From Nostoc paludosum FACHB-159 (GTDB taxonomy: Bacteria; Cyanobacteriota; Cyanobacteriia; Cyanobacteriales; Nostocaceae), in NCBI RefSeq assembly GCF_014698835.1, contig NZ_JACJTU010000001.1, forward strand, positions 1 through 64,000: 64,000 bases of DNA, in the 5' to 3' direction. A program made the translations under genes and the position numbers. The notes beneath the pieces were generated by a model. It ran no database searches and was not told the DNA's origin. It was given only the letters and a program-made list of their open reading frames with translations. Each line of letters opens with the position of its first letter. Position 1 is the first letter of the stretch. This document shows, piece by piece, positions 43,912 to 53,548 of this stretch.

Positions 43912-45606
43912 ATGCAAGAGTATGATGTTGTGCTGATTGGTGCTGGACATAATGGACTAGTTTGTGCAGCTTATTTATTGAAAGCTGGTTATAGTGTCCT
44001 GTTACTAGAAAAGCGTTCCGTTCCAGGCGGTGCAGCAACAACTGAAGAATGTTTACCAGAAGAAGCTCCTGGATTTAAATTTAATTTGTGTGCTATTGAC
44101 CATGAGTTTATTCATTTAGGGCCAGTAGTTGAAGAATTAGAACTAGAAAAATATGGCTTGCATTATTTAGAGTGCGATCCAGTTGTTTTCTGTCCCCATC
44201 CTGATGGCAAATATTTCTTAGGACATAAGTCAGTAGAAAAGACTTGTGCAGAAATCGCTCGTTATAGCGATCGCGATGCTAAAAAATACGCAGAATTTGT
44301 AGACTTTTGGCAAAGGGCTTTGGGTGCAATGATTCCCATGTTTAATGCGCCGCCAAAGTCAATCATAGACATCCTTGGTAACTATGACATTACAAAACTG
44401 AAAGATTTATTTTCTGTCATTGGTTCGCCAAACAAAACGCTGGACTTTATTCGCACCATGTTAACCAGCGGTGAAGATTTACTTAACGAGTGGTTTGATT
44501 CAGAATTTCTTAAAGCACCACTAGCAAGGCTAGCCTCAGAACTTGGTGCGCCGCCATCACAAAAAACCCTTGCCATTGGTGCAATTATGATGGCAATGCG
44601 TCACAATCCAGGGATGGCAAGACCCCGCGGCGGGACTGGCGCACTTGTGCAAGCTTTGGTGAATTTAGTCCAAAGTAAGGGTGGCGTGATTCTTACAGAC
44701 CAGCATGTGGAAAAAGTTTTAATTGATGATGGCAAAGCTGTGGGCGTGCGAGTCACTGGCGGTAAAGAATATCGTGCCAAACATGGGGTAATTTCTAATA
44801 TTGACGCTAAGCGGTTGTTCTTACAAATGACCGATAAAAGCGAAGTTGATGGAGTCGATCCTGACTTATGGGAAAGATTAGAACGCCGCATCGTTAACAA
44901 TAACGAAACTATCCTCAAAATCGATTTGGCTTTGAACGAACCACTTCAATTTCCCTACCACGAACACAAAGACGAATATCTTGTTGGCTCTATCTTAATT
45001 GCAGATTCCGTGGCTCATGTAGAACAGGCTCATAGTAAATGTACTTTGGGAGAGATTCCCGATGCTGACCCATCAATGTACCTAGTGATGCCTAGCTACT
45101 TAGACCCCACATTAGCACCACCAGGCAAACATACTGTGTGGATTGAGTTTTTCGCCCCTTATCAAATTGCCGGTGCAGAAGGTACAGGTTTGAAAGGCAC
45201 TGGCTGGACAGATGAATTGAAAAATAAAGTTGCAGATAAGGTGGTTGATAAATTAGCTAATTACGCGCCGAATGTGAAAAATGCAACTATCGCCCGTCGT
45301 GTAGAAAGTCCAGCAGAACTAGGAGAAAGATTAGGTGCATACAAAGGGAATTATTACCATATTGATATGACCTTAGATCAAATGGTATTTTTCCGTCCCT
45401 TGCCAGAAATAGCGAATTACAAAACCCCAATTGATAATTTATTTCTCACTGGTGCAGGGACTCATCCAGGCGGTTCCATTTCCGGAATGCCGGGACGCAA
45501 TTGTGCGCGTGTGTTTTTGCAAGCAAAGCATCCCATCAGCCAAACTTTGAAGGATGCACGCGATTCGATTAAGTCTACTGTTGGCTCAGTGTTCGGCATT
45601 ATTTAA
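43912..45606 (+). CDS. crtO: CrtO-type beta-carotene ketolase (phytoene desaturase-like)
   Basis: A 564-residue flavoprotein of the carotenoid desaturase family. The FAD-binding dinucleotide motif is at the start (VVLIGAGHNGLVCAAYLLKAG, about 5-25), followed by LLLEKRSVPGGAATTEE. RPRGGTGALVQALV (about 237-250) and the C-terminal LFLTGAGTHPGGSISGMPGR (about 515-534) are typical. Length and pattern fit CrtO, which puts keto groups on beta-carotene to give echinenone and canthaxanthin, rather than the shorter CrtP/CrtQ enzymes. Related NAD/FAD oxidoreductases of unknown role exist, so the ketolase call is not final. It is followed by a good terminator. Confidence 0.7.
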   Translation: MQEYDVVLIGAGHNGLVCAAYLLKAGYSVLLLEKRSVPGGAATTEECLPEEAPGFKFNLCAIDHEFIHLGPVVEELELEKYGLHYLECDPVVFCPHPDGKYFLGHKSVEKTCAEIARYSDRDAKKYAEFVDFWQRALGAMIPMFNAPPKSIIDILGNYDITKLKDLFSVIGSPNKTLDFIRTMLTSGEDLLNEWFDSEFLKAPLARLASELGAPPSQKTLAIGAIMMAMRHNPGMARPRGGTGALVQALVNLVQSKGGVILTDQHVEKVLIDDGKAVGVRVTGGKEYRAKHGVISNIDAKRLFLQMTDKSEVDGVDPDLWERLERRIVNNNETILKIDLALNEPLQFPYHEHKDEYLVGSILIADSVAHVEQAHSKCTLGEIPDADPSMYLVMPSYLDPTLAPPGKHTVWIEFFAPYQIAGAEGTGLKGTGWTDELKNKVADKVVDKLANYAPNVKNATIARRVESPAELGERLGAYKGNYYHIDMTLDQMVFFRPLPEIANYKTPIDNLFLTGAGTHPGGSISGMPGRNCARVFLQAKHPISQTLKDARDSIKSTVGSVFGII

Positions 45607-45642
45607 ATCGCAATGTAGATCAAATAGTATTATCACGCTTAC

Positions 45643-45677
45643 TTCCCCTCAGATTTTTTTGGATCTGGGGGAATTTT
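45643..45677 (+). terminator. Terminator behind the crtO-like gene
   Basis: TTCCCCTCAGAT pairs with ATCTG-GGGGAA (one bulge) across a TTTTTTGG loop and is followed by TTTT. Confidence 0.7.
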
Positions 45678-45721
45678 ATTCTAATTTTTAGAGACCATTT
45701 ATAAAGTAAATTTTTAAGTAG

Positions 45722-45750
45722 GGTGTGTTACGGCTTTAGCCTAACGCACC
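45722..45750. repeat. Dispersed hairpin of the 'gtgcgttaggctaacgcacc' family
   Basis: GGTGTGTTA and TAACGCACC pair (one G-T) around CGGCTTTAGCC. A second copy of the family is at 59126-59153. Confidence 0.65.
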
Positions 45751-45894
45751 GCCAAATAACAAGGAGCGTTAGGCGCTCATGTCATATTTTTGGTGACAAA
45801 TCATAATAAATTTTTCCAGTTAATTTGAAGTTTAACAGATAGTTGATTTAGTTAGATATTTCATCAGCAGTGATTAAAAAATCTCAAATATTCT

Positions 45895-46875
45895 ATGTTC
45901 AAACTATTCAGATACGTTAGTATTTTTCTCATTACCGCCTGTTTGCTATTTGCTTGTAATGCTTCAGTACCAACAGAATTAAAACGTTCTCCATTAAAAA
46001 TAGTATTTGGATCTTTTATTGGGGAGTATCCAGGCATCATTGCTCAAGAAAAAGGATTCTTCAAAGCCCAAAAGGTTGATGTGGAACTAATTTATAAACG
46101 ATACACCCAATTAGAACAAGCAAATTTCAGTGCGGGTAAGTATGATGGTGTTTCATTGTCTTTAGGAAGTTTTATCATCTTGAGTGCCACAAATCCTGAT
46201 ATACAAGGCGTGCTGGTTATAGATGAATCAACAGGAGCAGATGTGGTAGTCGCCCAATCACAAATTAAAACCGTTACTGACTTGAAAGGGAAAAAACTAG
46301 GTGCAAATCTAGGTGGTTTTAGCGAAGTTTTTGTGACTGAGATGTTGAAAAGTGCCAACTTAACCAGCGATGATGTGAAATTGGTTAAATTAGAGGCTTT
46401 AGAAATTCCTCAACGGCTAAAAAATAATGTTATTCAAGCCGGACACACTTGGCAACCCTATCTTTCTGAAGCTATTAAATTAGGGGGACACATCCTATTT
46501 ACTAGCAAACAAACCCCTGGCTTGATTTTAGATATGATTATCTTTCGCAATGATACAATCCGCGATCGCCCCGAAGACATTCGTCGATTTGTGCGAGGAT
46601 GGCTGCAAGCCGCAGCCTACTGGAAGGCAAATGTTCAAGAAGGAAACGCGATCGTTAGCAAAGCGTTAAAAATTCCTAGCAATACACTCTCTCTGGAGGG
46701 AGTAAACCTAACTGATTTAGCTGAAAATCAAAAATTATTTCAATCTAACAACCCTAACTCCATCTACAAAGCTGCCAAAATATATGCAGACTTTTTTATT
46801 CGCTCTGGAAACGTGACGCGCATTCCTGAGCTAAAAAGTTTGTTCAATTCTTCTTTTTTGAACCCTCCCTCCTAG
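45895..46875 (+). CDS. Solute-binding lipoprotein (NMT1/THI5/SsuA-like)
   Basis: A 326-residue periplasmic binding protein. A short signal ends in the lipobox LLFAC, so it should be a lipoprotein. PLKIVFGSFIGEYPGIIAQE followed by KGFFKAQKVDVELIYK is the usual start of NMT1/THI5 and nitrate/sulfonate/taurine-type binding proteins. TDLKGKKLGANLGGFSEVFV and GHTWQPYLSEAI are further family blocks. No ABC permease or ATPase is nearby; instead the next gene, 9 bp downstream, is a membrane diguanylate cyclase. It may therefore act as a receptor presenting its ligand to the cyclase sensor. Ligand unknown. Confidence 0.85.
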   Translation: MFKLFRYVSIFLITACLLFACNASVPTELKRSPLKIVFGSFIGEYPGIIAQEKGFFKAQKVDVELIYKRYTQLEQANFSAGKYDGVSLSLGSFIILSATNPDIQGVLVIDESTGADVVVAQSQIKTVTDLKGKKLGANLGGFSEVFVTEMLKSANLTSDDVKLVKLEALEIPQRLKNNVIQAGHTWQPYLSEAIKLGGHILFTSKQTPGLILDMIIFRNDTIRDRPEDIRRFVRGWLQAAAYWKANVQEGNAIVSKALKIPSNTLSLEGVNLTDLAENQKLFQSNNPNSIYKAAKIYADFFIRSGNVTRIPELKSLFNSSFLNPPS

Positions 46876-46884
46876 TTTAAAGCC

Positions 46885-48675
46885 ATGCAGCATCATCTTT
46901 TGGGCAGCATCCGTAGAAAGTTGATCGCCTCGTTTCTCATTGTTGCTTTGATTCCTTTGCTGTTATTGGCATCTATCAACAAACAGACAACTGAAAAAGC
47001 ACTAACTGACAACGCCCGGCAAGCCTTATCTGTAGCGGCTAACGAAACCGCTAATAGAATAGATGCCTTTATTGATGGAAATCTCAATGCCGTGCGCGTA
47101 GAGGCGATTTTACCAGGTTTGGCACGCTACCTCAGCCTAACTCCAAAACAGCGAGATGACAGCCCAGAAATGCAATTGGCAACAGAAACATTAATTCGTC
47201 TCAGTCGCAAAGATATGCTCAATATTCTCTCATACGCTTTGCTCGACTTAAACGGCAAAAATGTATTGGATACACATACATCGAACATTGGCAAAGATGA
47301 ATCAGTTGAAAATTATTTTAAAAAACCATTGGAAACTGGATTATCCTTTGTTTCTAGCATGAAGCGATCGCCGACAATTACTGACCTTGTTACCTTATTT
47401 TTTAGCAGTCCGGTTCGCAATGCCAAGGGAGATATATTAGGTGTATTGCGTATTTCATACAATGCTACTGTTGTCCAGCAGTTAGTAACTAGAGAAACCC
47501 AAAGGGCTGGGGCAAAATCATTTGCTATTCTTTTAGATGAAAATAATATTTATTTGGCACATAGCACTGCACCAAAACTGCTTTTTCAATCAATTGTGCC
47601 TCTGCCTTTGGATGTTGTAACTCAACTACAAAAGAAAGGGCGTTTGCGTAATTCTCCTGTCAAAGAATTGGCAACTGATGAGTTAAAACTTAAGCAAGCA
47701 TTGGATAATAAACAATCGTATTTAATTGCATCTTTGGAAGCAACAGGTAATCAGCTTAATCTGATTGCGATCGCTCCTTTAAAATATAAACCTTGGTCTG
47801 TGTTGTTCGCACAGCCCCTTGCTGTTGCCCTAGCACCTGTAGAAAAGCAAATTCGTGACGTAATGTTTCTATTTGCAATTATCGCTTCAGTAGTAACAAT
47901 CATCGCTTTTACTATTGGGCAATTGCTAACAAAGCCAATAATTTACCTTACCAATATAGTTTTCCAGTTTACCGCAGGTAACTTAGATATCCGCGCCAAA
48001 ATTACTTCAAAAGACGAAATAGGTCAACTGGCAAAATCATTTAACGACATGGCACTTCAGTTACAAACATCTTTGGAAACTTTGGAACAACGGGTACAGC
48101 AGAGAACAGCAGAGTTAGTAATTGCTAAAGAAAAAGCAGAAGACGCTAATCAAAAACTAGAACAACTGGTAAATTTAGACGGTTTGACTAAGGTAGCCAA
48201 CCGTCGCTGCTTTGATGAACGACTGCAAGCAGAATGGAAACGCCTTGCACGAGAACAAAAACCCCTGTCACTGATTTTATTCGATGTTGATAAATTCAAA
48301 TCTTACAACGACTGCTATGGTCATCTTGGAGGCGATGATTGTCTAATTACAATAGCACAAACAGTGCAACAAACAGTTCATCGTCCTGCCGATCTAGTAG
48401 CGCGTTACGGTGGCGAAGAATTTTCGGTACTCCTCCCCAATACTGACTTAGCAGGAGCAATCACAGTAGCACAAAATATTCAGCAAGTAATTCAAGATCG
48501 GGCTATTCCCCATGCAAAGTCTGATATCAAGGATATCGTTACAGTTAGTTTGGGTATTAGTTCTGTTATACCCACTGATGAAATTAATCCAGATACACTC
48601 ATCGCTTCAGCTGATAAAGCACTGTATAAAGCTAAACAACAGGGGCGCGATCGCTATTGTACTGGTTTAATCTGA
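46885..48675 (+). CDS. Cache-HAMP-GGDEF diguanylate cyclase
   Basis: A 596-residue inner-membrane signalling enzyme making cyclic di-GMP. Transmembrane helix 1 is about 15-31 and helix 2 about 328-350. Between them is a ~290-residue periplasmic Cache-type sensor domain (ILSYALLDLNGKNVLDTHTS is typical). HAMP follows (about 350-402), then a coiled coil and GGDEF (about 425-590). The active site RYGGEEF and the inhibitory RxxD site (RPAD, five residues before GGEEF) are both intact. It is 9 bp behind a solute-binding lipoprotein, so the two are almost certainly co-transcribed and likely one sensor system. Confidence 0.93.
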   Translation: MQHHLLGSIRRKLIASFLIVALIPLLLLASINKQTTEKALTDNARQALSVAANETANRIDAFIDGNLNAVRVEAILPGLARYLSLTPKQRDDSPEMQLATETLIRLSRKDMLNILSYALLDLNGKNVLDTHTSNIGKDESVENYFKKPLETGLSFVSSMKRSPTITDLVTLFFSSPVRNAKGDILGVLRISYNATVVQQLVTRETQRAGAKSFAILLDENNIYLAHSTAPKLLFQSIVPLPLDVVTQLQKKGRLRNSPVKELATDELKLKQALDNKQSYLIASLEATGNQLNLIAIAPLKYKPWSVLFAQPLAVALAPVEKQIRDVMFLFAIIASVVTIIAFTIGQLLTKPIIYLTNIVFQFTAGNLDIRAKITSKDEIGQLAKSFNDMALQLQTSLETLEQRVQQRTAELVIAKEKAEDANQKLEQLVNLDGLTKVANRRCFDERLQAEWKRLAREQKPLSLILFDVDKFKSYNDCYGHLGGDDCLITIAQTVQQTVHRPADLVARYGGEEFSVLLPNTDLAGAITVAQNIQQVIQDRAIPHAKSDIKDIVTVSLGISSVIPTDEINPDTLIASADKALYKAKQQGRDRYCTGLI

Positions 48676-49078
48676 GTCTCCATTAGTTTGGTTATATCTT
48701 CATCCCGCGCCATCTCAAGTGCTTAATTGCTTTGGCTGGAGTTTGACTTAATTTTTTAGACTGTTTTTATTGATGCTTGTATAAAAAAAGTGCGATCCCC
48801 ATTGAAAAATAATTTACATAAATCAGAAATTTGCAAAATCAAAACCAAAACAAATTACCATTTTTTAGCCGAAGTAAGCTCTAGATTCAGCAATTGCTTG
48901 ATGTCTATTGAATATGTTATTATAGGGTAAATTTAATATCAAAAAAACAATTGTAAAATTTCAGCAAAGGTTTTTTCAAAAAATCATCAAAAGAATGAGC
49001 AAAAAGTAGTAAATATTTGATAATATTCAAAAAATAACAAAATTGGAATAACAGAATTATAAGTTCTGTAGATAAAGC
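48676..49078. other. Gene-free AT-rich spacer
   Basis: No gene is seen in these 403 bases, which are strongly AT-rich (long A-runs between 48780 and 49060). They separate the GGDEF gene from the TPR lipoprotein gene and should hold the latter's promoter. I see no clear hairpin or repeat family. Confidence 0.5.
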
Positions 49079-49822
49079 ATGGTTTGTAGGTACGGATTGG
49101 TTGCATCTAGCTTAATAATTTTATTTGGGTTTGGTTGTAGTAATGGGGCAAATTCATGGACAGAAAATACCACACAAGTTGTTCAGGAAACTAATGTAAA
49201 CCAGCTTTTTGTAGAAGCAAAGGCTAGCCAAAAGGCAGAAGTTTTGTTTGCTCAAGGCAATAATTTATTAGATAGACAGCGTTACGAAGATGCAATAAAA
49301 GCATACGACAAAGCGATCGCCATGAAAGCTGAGATTTCTGAAGCTTGGATAAACCGAGGCATAGCTTTAACATCGCTGCACCGCTATCCAGAAGCGATTG
49401 CATCCTATGATAAAGCGATCGTCATCAAGGCTGACAAAGATGAAGCCTGGTATAACCGTGGCATAGCCTTAACATCTCTGCAACGCTACAAAGAGGCTCT
49501 TGCATCGTATGATAGAGCGATCGCCATCAAGCCTAAGAAATATGAAGCTTTAACTAACCGGGGCATTGCCTTAACAAAGTTGCAACGCTATCAAGAAGCA
49601 ATTGCATCCTATGATAGAGCGATCGCTATCAAAAAAGATTTGCACCAAGCATATTACAACAAAGCTTGTGCTTATGCTTTACAAGGCAATGTAGAATTAG
49701 CAATTGAAAACCTAGATCGAGCGATTCAATTTGTTCCTGCAAAGTACAGAAAATTAGCTAAAACTGACCCTGACTTTAGCAAAGTGCGTAGTCAAAAGCG
49801 GTTTCAGGAATTATTACAATAG
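49079..49822 (+). CDS. TPR-repeat lipoprotein
   Basis: A 247-residue protein with a lipobox (IILFGFGC) and five or so tetratricopeptide repeats starting near residue 58. Each has the pattern 'A..NRGIALTSLQRYKEALASYDRAIAIK'. HIP1-type gcgatcgc sequences recur at the same place in each repeat (AIA codons), so the repeats are recent duplications in part. TPR arrays bind other proteins; the partner is unknown. The protein would be anchored at the periplasmic face or outer membrane. It stands alone on the plus strand. Confidence 0.85.
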   Translation: MVCRYGLVASSLIILFGFGCSNGANSWTENTTQVVQETNVNQLFVEAKASQKAEVLFAQGNNLLDRQRYEDAIKAYDKAIAMKAEISEAWINRGIALTSLHRYPEAIASYDKAIVIKADKDEAWYNRGIALTSLQRYKEALASYDRAIAIKPKKYEALTNRGIALTKLQRYQEAIASYDRAIAIKKDLHQAYYNKACAYALQGNVELAIENLDRAIQFVPAKYRKLAKTDPDFSKVRSQKRFQELLQ

Positions 49823-49854
49823 ACGAGCATTAGGGAGCCAGTGCAGTGAGGCTA

Positions 49855-50098
49855 CTAGCTGAGATTTTCAAACCAAGCTTCTAAATCTGCAACAGAAGAA
49901 AAATCTAGCAACGCCTCACCGAGATTTTCTAGCTCAAAGGTTGACAGATTTTCAATCCTAGCCTTCATTTGTGGACTAATTTCTCCCAAGCGACGATTAA
50001 GTTGACGCATTAGCAATTTTAATTCTCCTTTCTTTTCCCCTTGTTCAAGTCCTTGTTCAAGTCCTTGTCGCATCCAACTAGTAACTATCTGCATAACT
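49855..50098 (-). pseudogene. Tandem duplicate of the 3' end of the Rpn-type gene
   Basis: The 79 codons (stop 49855-49857) duplicate the last part of the next gene upstream, from MQIVTSWMRQGLEQG to the C-terminus, with near-identical DNA. The copy has two LEQG units in place of three. It lacks the nuclease domain and is probably a by-product of unequal recombination. Its ATG is the internal methionine of the parent, so a short C-terminal protein could still be made. Confidence 0.8.
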
Positions 50099-50125
50099 TT
50101 TTCCTATTTCTCGTATTTATAGGAA

Positions 50126-51061
50126 CTAACTGAGATTTTCAAACCAAGCTTCCAAATCTGCAACAGAAGAAAAATCTAGCAACGCCTCACCGAGATTTTC
50201 TAGCTCAAAGGTTGACAGATTTTCAATCCTAGCCTTCATTTGTGGACTAATTTCTCCCAAGCGACGATTAAGTTGACGCATTAGCAATTTTAATTCTCCT
50301 TTCTTTTCCCCTTGTTCAAGTCCTTGTTCAAGTCCTTGTTCAAGTCCTTGTCGCATCCAACTAGTAACTATCTGCATAACTTTTTCCTGCTCTTTTGGTT
50401 CAATGGTAGCAAGTTGTTCTTGAAACACGACTTCTTCTTGAGAATTCAATTCCAAATATGTATCTATAAAGCCGGAAATTAACTGTACTTGTGCTGGGTT
50501 AAGCCCAAGACTTGTTAACAACTGTAATGATGTCAGTTTGACTTGGGGACGTTCATTTGCACTCATCCGCATTTTTGCCATTAAAGCACTAGCCACAGGA
50601 TTTGGCTGATTTACAAAATCCTGCCAATGCAATTGATTTAGTTGGATGACATCATAATTAAACTCTAATATAATTTTGTTTGCTAACTCTACCCTGTAAG
50701 AATTTGGTTCGGGTGTTTTGGGGCTATCGTGGGAATAAATGACAATCGGATAAATGGGAAGTGCATATTTTTCATGTAACCGAGCAAAATAGGTAAACAT
50801 CCGTCGGTTAAAGTTAGTCTGGGAATAGGATTGATGTTCGGTGTGAATGATGAATAAAGTATCTTGGTTTTTCAATGACGCTTGCACAACAATATCGAGG
50901 ATTTTCTTTTCTCCCTCAGTGACATCGGTAATAACTTCCAATGGTAAAAATTTTATCGAGTCACGTTGCCACTCGGCACTAATATCAGGAAAAAATAACT
51001 CAATAAACTCTGGAAAAAAATTAGATAGAAGTTCTTTAAACAGGCGATCGTGGTCTATCAT
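50126..51061 (-). CDS. Rpn-family (PD-(D/E)XK transposase-like) nuclease, DUF4351
   Basis: A 311-residue protein of the Rpn / 'putative transposase YhgA-like' group. The N-terminal DHDRLFKELLSNFFPEFIEL and the nuclease-core motifs (ILDIVVQASLKNQ with Asp, IIHTEHQSY with Glu-x-Gln) are present. In the family these are DNA nucleases that promote RecA-independent recombination. A C-terminal DUF4351 helical tail (LKLLMRQLNRRLGEISPQM) follows three LEQG repeats. The repeat number varies from the downstream partial copy. The start is ATG at 51059-51061. It is very common in Nostocales and often present in many copies. Confidence 0.85.
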   Translation of the reverse strand: MIDHDRLFKELLSNFFPEFIELFFPDISAEWQRDSIKFLPLEVITDVTEGEKKILDIVVQASLKNQDTLFIIHTEHQSYSQTNFNRRMFTYFARLHEKYALPIYPIVIYSHDSPKTPEPNSYRVELANKIILEFNYDVIQLNQLHWQDFVNQPNPVASALMAKMRMSANERPQVKLTSLQLLTSLGLNPAQVQLISGFIDTYLELNSQEEVVFQEQLATIEPKEQEKVMQIVTSWMRQGLEQGLEQGLEQGEKKGELKLLMRQLNRRLGEISPQMKARIENLSTFELENLGEALLDFSSVADLEAWFENLS

Positions 51062-51148
51062 TTCAATATCTTACATAAAAGTATTAGTAAAATCTAAATA
51101 GAGATAGCTCTACAATCGCTACATCTGGAAAAACAATTCAAAATGTTA

Positions 51149-53548
51149 TTAGTGCGATCGCTTGTATTCTTCGAGCAATTTCCACAAGGTATCGTAGCCA
51201 TCGACACCAATAAATTTGATGATATTAGTTCGAGAATTTACTATTACTTGCTCTACAGCTTCATTTCCTAATTTACTTTGTAAAATTGTCAGTAAACCAG
51301 CGGCTTGTCGCCATTCCGTCGCAGTAATTTGTTCTAATAAATACATCCCTAAGCAGCTATTGTATACTGCTGTTTCTAGATGATTCAAGTTGTAGTGACT
51401 TTCCGCTAAATACAAAAAGTTTAACCCTTGGAGATATTTGTCACCAGAAAATTGTACCGCCTCAGTACCTTTTTCTAAGTATTCTATGGCAGCTTGGGGT
51501 TTTTCTAAGGCGACGTGGGCAATACCAAGACTTATATAACAAAGGGCTTGAGTTTGGTGTGCAGCCAAGTTAACACCAAATGCTGAATCACGCAATTTTT
51601 CTGACAATTCCAAACCTCGGCGCAAATATTCTATTGATTGTTGATAAATATCTGGTTCTATGCGTTCTGTCTGCTGCGCCGCAAACACTTCGCCATAGCC
51701 TAAAGTCGCCAAGGCGTGGGCTTCTCCAAAGCGATCGCCTGCTTGACGAGCTAAAATTAATGCCCTCTGGCTATAATTAATTGCCTGAGAATAATCTTTT
51801 TGAGCAACGCAAACACGGCTACTGTGGTTAAGATTGGCAATTTCACAAGGCTGATCCCCCGCTTGGCGGGCAATTTCTAAAGCTTGTTGGTGGAATGAGT
51901 TGGCTTGTGGATATTTACCTAAAATAAATTGAGAATAACCCAACAGCGTTAGTATCCTGGCTTTTTCTTGAGTACCTTCCACTTCTTTGAGTGGTGTATC
52001 TAAGTAATCAATGGCATCTTGCAACGCATCTCTCCCAAAAAAGGCAAATACTCCGCCGTAAAGGGGAAAGTATTGGCGATGGGCAAAAGTTCTGAGAATT
52101 TGTAAAACGATTTGAAAACAGGCTTTCGCTAATTCTTCGCGTTTGGTGCGATCGATATTGGTAGCGACACGAAAACCATGAGATAACTCACACCAAACTA
52201 CAGCAAAACTCAAAAAAGTGGCAATGGACGCAGAGGTACCCCATTTAGAATCATAGGGTTGTCTTTCAAACCAAGTTACCAAACTTTGCTGCATTCTTTG
52301 GACAATTATTGTTAACTCCACCCAGTCTTTGATGTTGATATAAGGCTGGCAAACAACTACTTCTGTTGCAGATATGCCTTCAGCTAATGCCGAAAATAAT
52401 ATTTGTGTTAATGGACTGTTGACTGTTTCTGCCCATGAAGCCCAAGGTTCTTGTTTTTTTTGGGACTGTGTTAATTCTAATGAAGTTTTCGTTGGTTCGT
52501 AAATCCAACTGACAAGAGAAGCTTCTAATTGTTGATAAGATTCTACACCACTAGCAATGGCGATCGCTAGTTGTTCTATTTCTTGTTTTAGCTGAAAATC
52601 TTCATCAGCAGATACCGCTTCTTTTAATTCTTGGGCTAGTTGTTGTAATTGACTTTGGTTAAAAACTTCGTTTTGGTTGGGATCGATAATTTGTAACAAA
52701 ACTGAAAACCGATAAGCTTCTGAGGCTGTGAGAATTTGTTGCACAGCTGCGGTAACTGCGGCTCGATTGCGTTTTTCTTTTTGGACTCTTTCCCATTCGC
52801 TTTCAATACTTTGTAATGCTTTCAAGGTACGATTTAAGCGAGCCTTTTTCAACTCAGGAGTTTCTCTTTGAAACAAGTCTGGGGAAATTCTCACCTTATG
52901 TAGTTCAGATTGGGTAGAATTTAAGCGATCGCTCAAACAGCGTTCAAATATTTCACCATTACCAGCGCCAACATTTTCTATTAATTGACGATATATATAT
53001 TCTTTAGCGCGGACTTGACCTTTAAGGGTGGTAGTAACAATTTCTTCTATTAATTTGTAATAGCTATCAGATAAGGAATTAGGTATTGTGTCTGGGGTAG
53101 GTTCTGCGGCTAGATTATCTGTTTCAGAACTAGAGTTAGGATTTCCTAAACTTTCGCTAAAAGTAGGATAAGCGGGTATTTTTTCTTGATTTGGTGTTGT
53201 TAAGCTTTTTGGAGAATTTCTTGATTTAGATAAGTAATAATCTGCTAAAGACCCGCAACCAAATTCTTCGCGAAAGCGGTCTATTTTCGTAGTGGAGTGC
53301 AGTTGGCGCTGACGATATTTCTGATACCAAAAAGCAGAAATAATTAAGCCTGTTATGACTCCTATACCAATGCCTGTAAGAGCTAACTTTGGAATTTCCA
53401 AAGTGTCATTTTGTTGTCCAGATTCGACGGTCAGATTAGAAGATGCACTTTCAGCAACAGCAGAATCACTACTGTAACTTAGCTGGACGCTAGTTGCGAT
53501 CGCCGCAACCGACAGGATCAATTTAAATATTAACTTTGATTTCCACAT
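51149..53548 (-). CDS. Membrane-anchored TPR-repeat protein
   Basis: A 799-residue protein of no named family. It begins with a signal-like helix (about 8-24) and a second hydrophobic helix (LALTGIGIGVITGLIISAFW, about 55-74). A long, mostly helical, glutamine-rich middle (about 160-480) is followed by tetratricopeptide repeats (about 540-740), such as ILTLLGYSQFILGKYPQANS and EHY-like helices. It probably tethers a TPR scaffold to the cytoplasmic membrane. Partner and function are unknown. It is monocistronic on the minus strand. Start ATG at 53546-53548. Confidence 0.75.
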   Translation of the reverse strand: MWKSKLIFKLILSVAAIATSVQLSYSSDSAVAESASSNLTVESGQQNDTLEIPKLALTGIGIGVITGLIISAFWYQKYRQRQLHSTTKIDRFREEFGCGSLADYYLSKSRNSPKSLTTPNQEKIPAYPTFSESLGNPNSSSETDNLAAEPTPDTIPNSLSDSYYKLIEEIVTTTLKGQVRAKEYIYRQLIENVGAGNGEIFERCLSDRLNSTQSELHKVRISPDLFQRETPELKKARLNRTLKALQSIESEWERVQKEKRNRAAVTAAVQQILTASEAYRFSVLLQIIDPNQNEVFNQSQLQQLAQELKEAVSADEDFQLKQEIEQLAIAIASGVESYQQLEASLVSWIYEPTKTSLELTQSQKKQEPWASWAETVNSPLTQILFSALAEGISATEVVVCQPYINIKDWVELTIIVQRMQQSLVTWFERQPYDSKWGTSASIATFLSFAVVWCELSHGFRVATNIDRTKREELAKACFQIVLQILRTFAHRQYFPLYGGVFAFFGRDALQDAIDYLDTPLKEVEGTQEKARILTLLGYSQFILGKYPQANSFHQQALEIARQAGDQPCEIANLNHSSRVCVAQKDYSQAINYSQRALILARQAGDRFGEAHALATLGYGEVFAAQQTERIEPDIYQQSIEYLRRGLELSEKLRDSAFGVNLAAHQTQALCYISLGIAHVALEKPQAAIEYLEKGTEAVQFSGDKYLQGLNFLYLAESHYNLNHLETAVYNSCLGMYLLEQITATEWRQAAGLLTILQSKLGNEAVEQVIVNSRTNIIKFIGVDGYDTLWKLLEEYKRSH

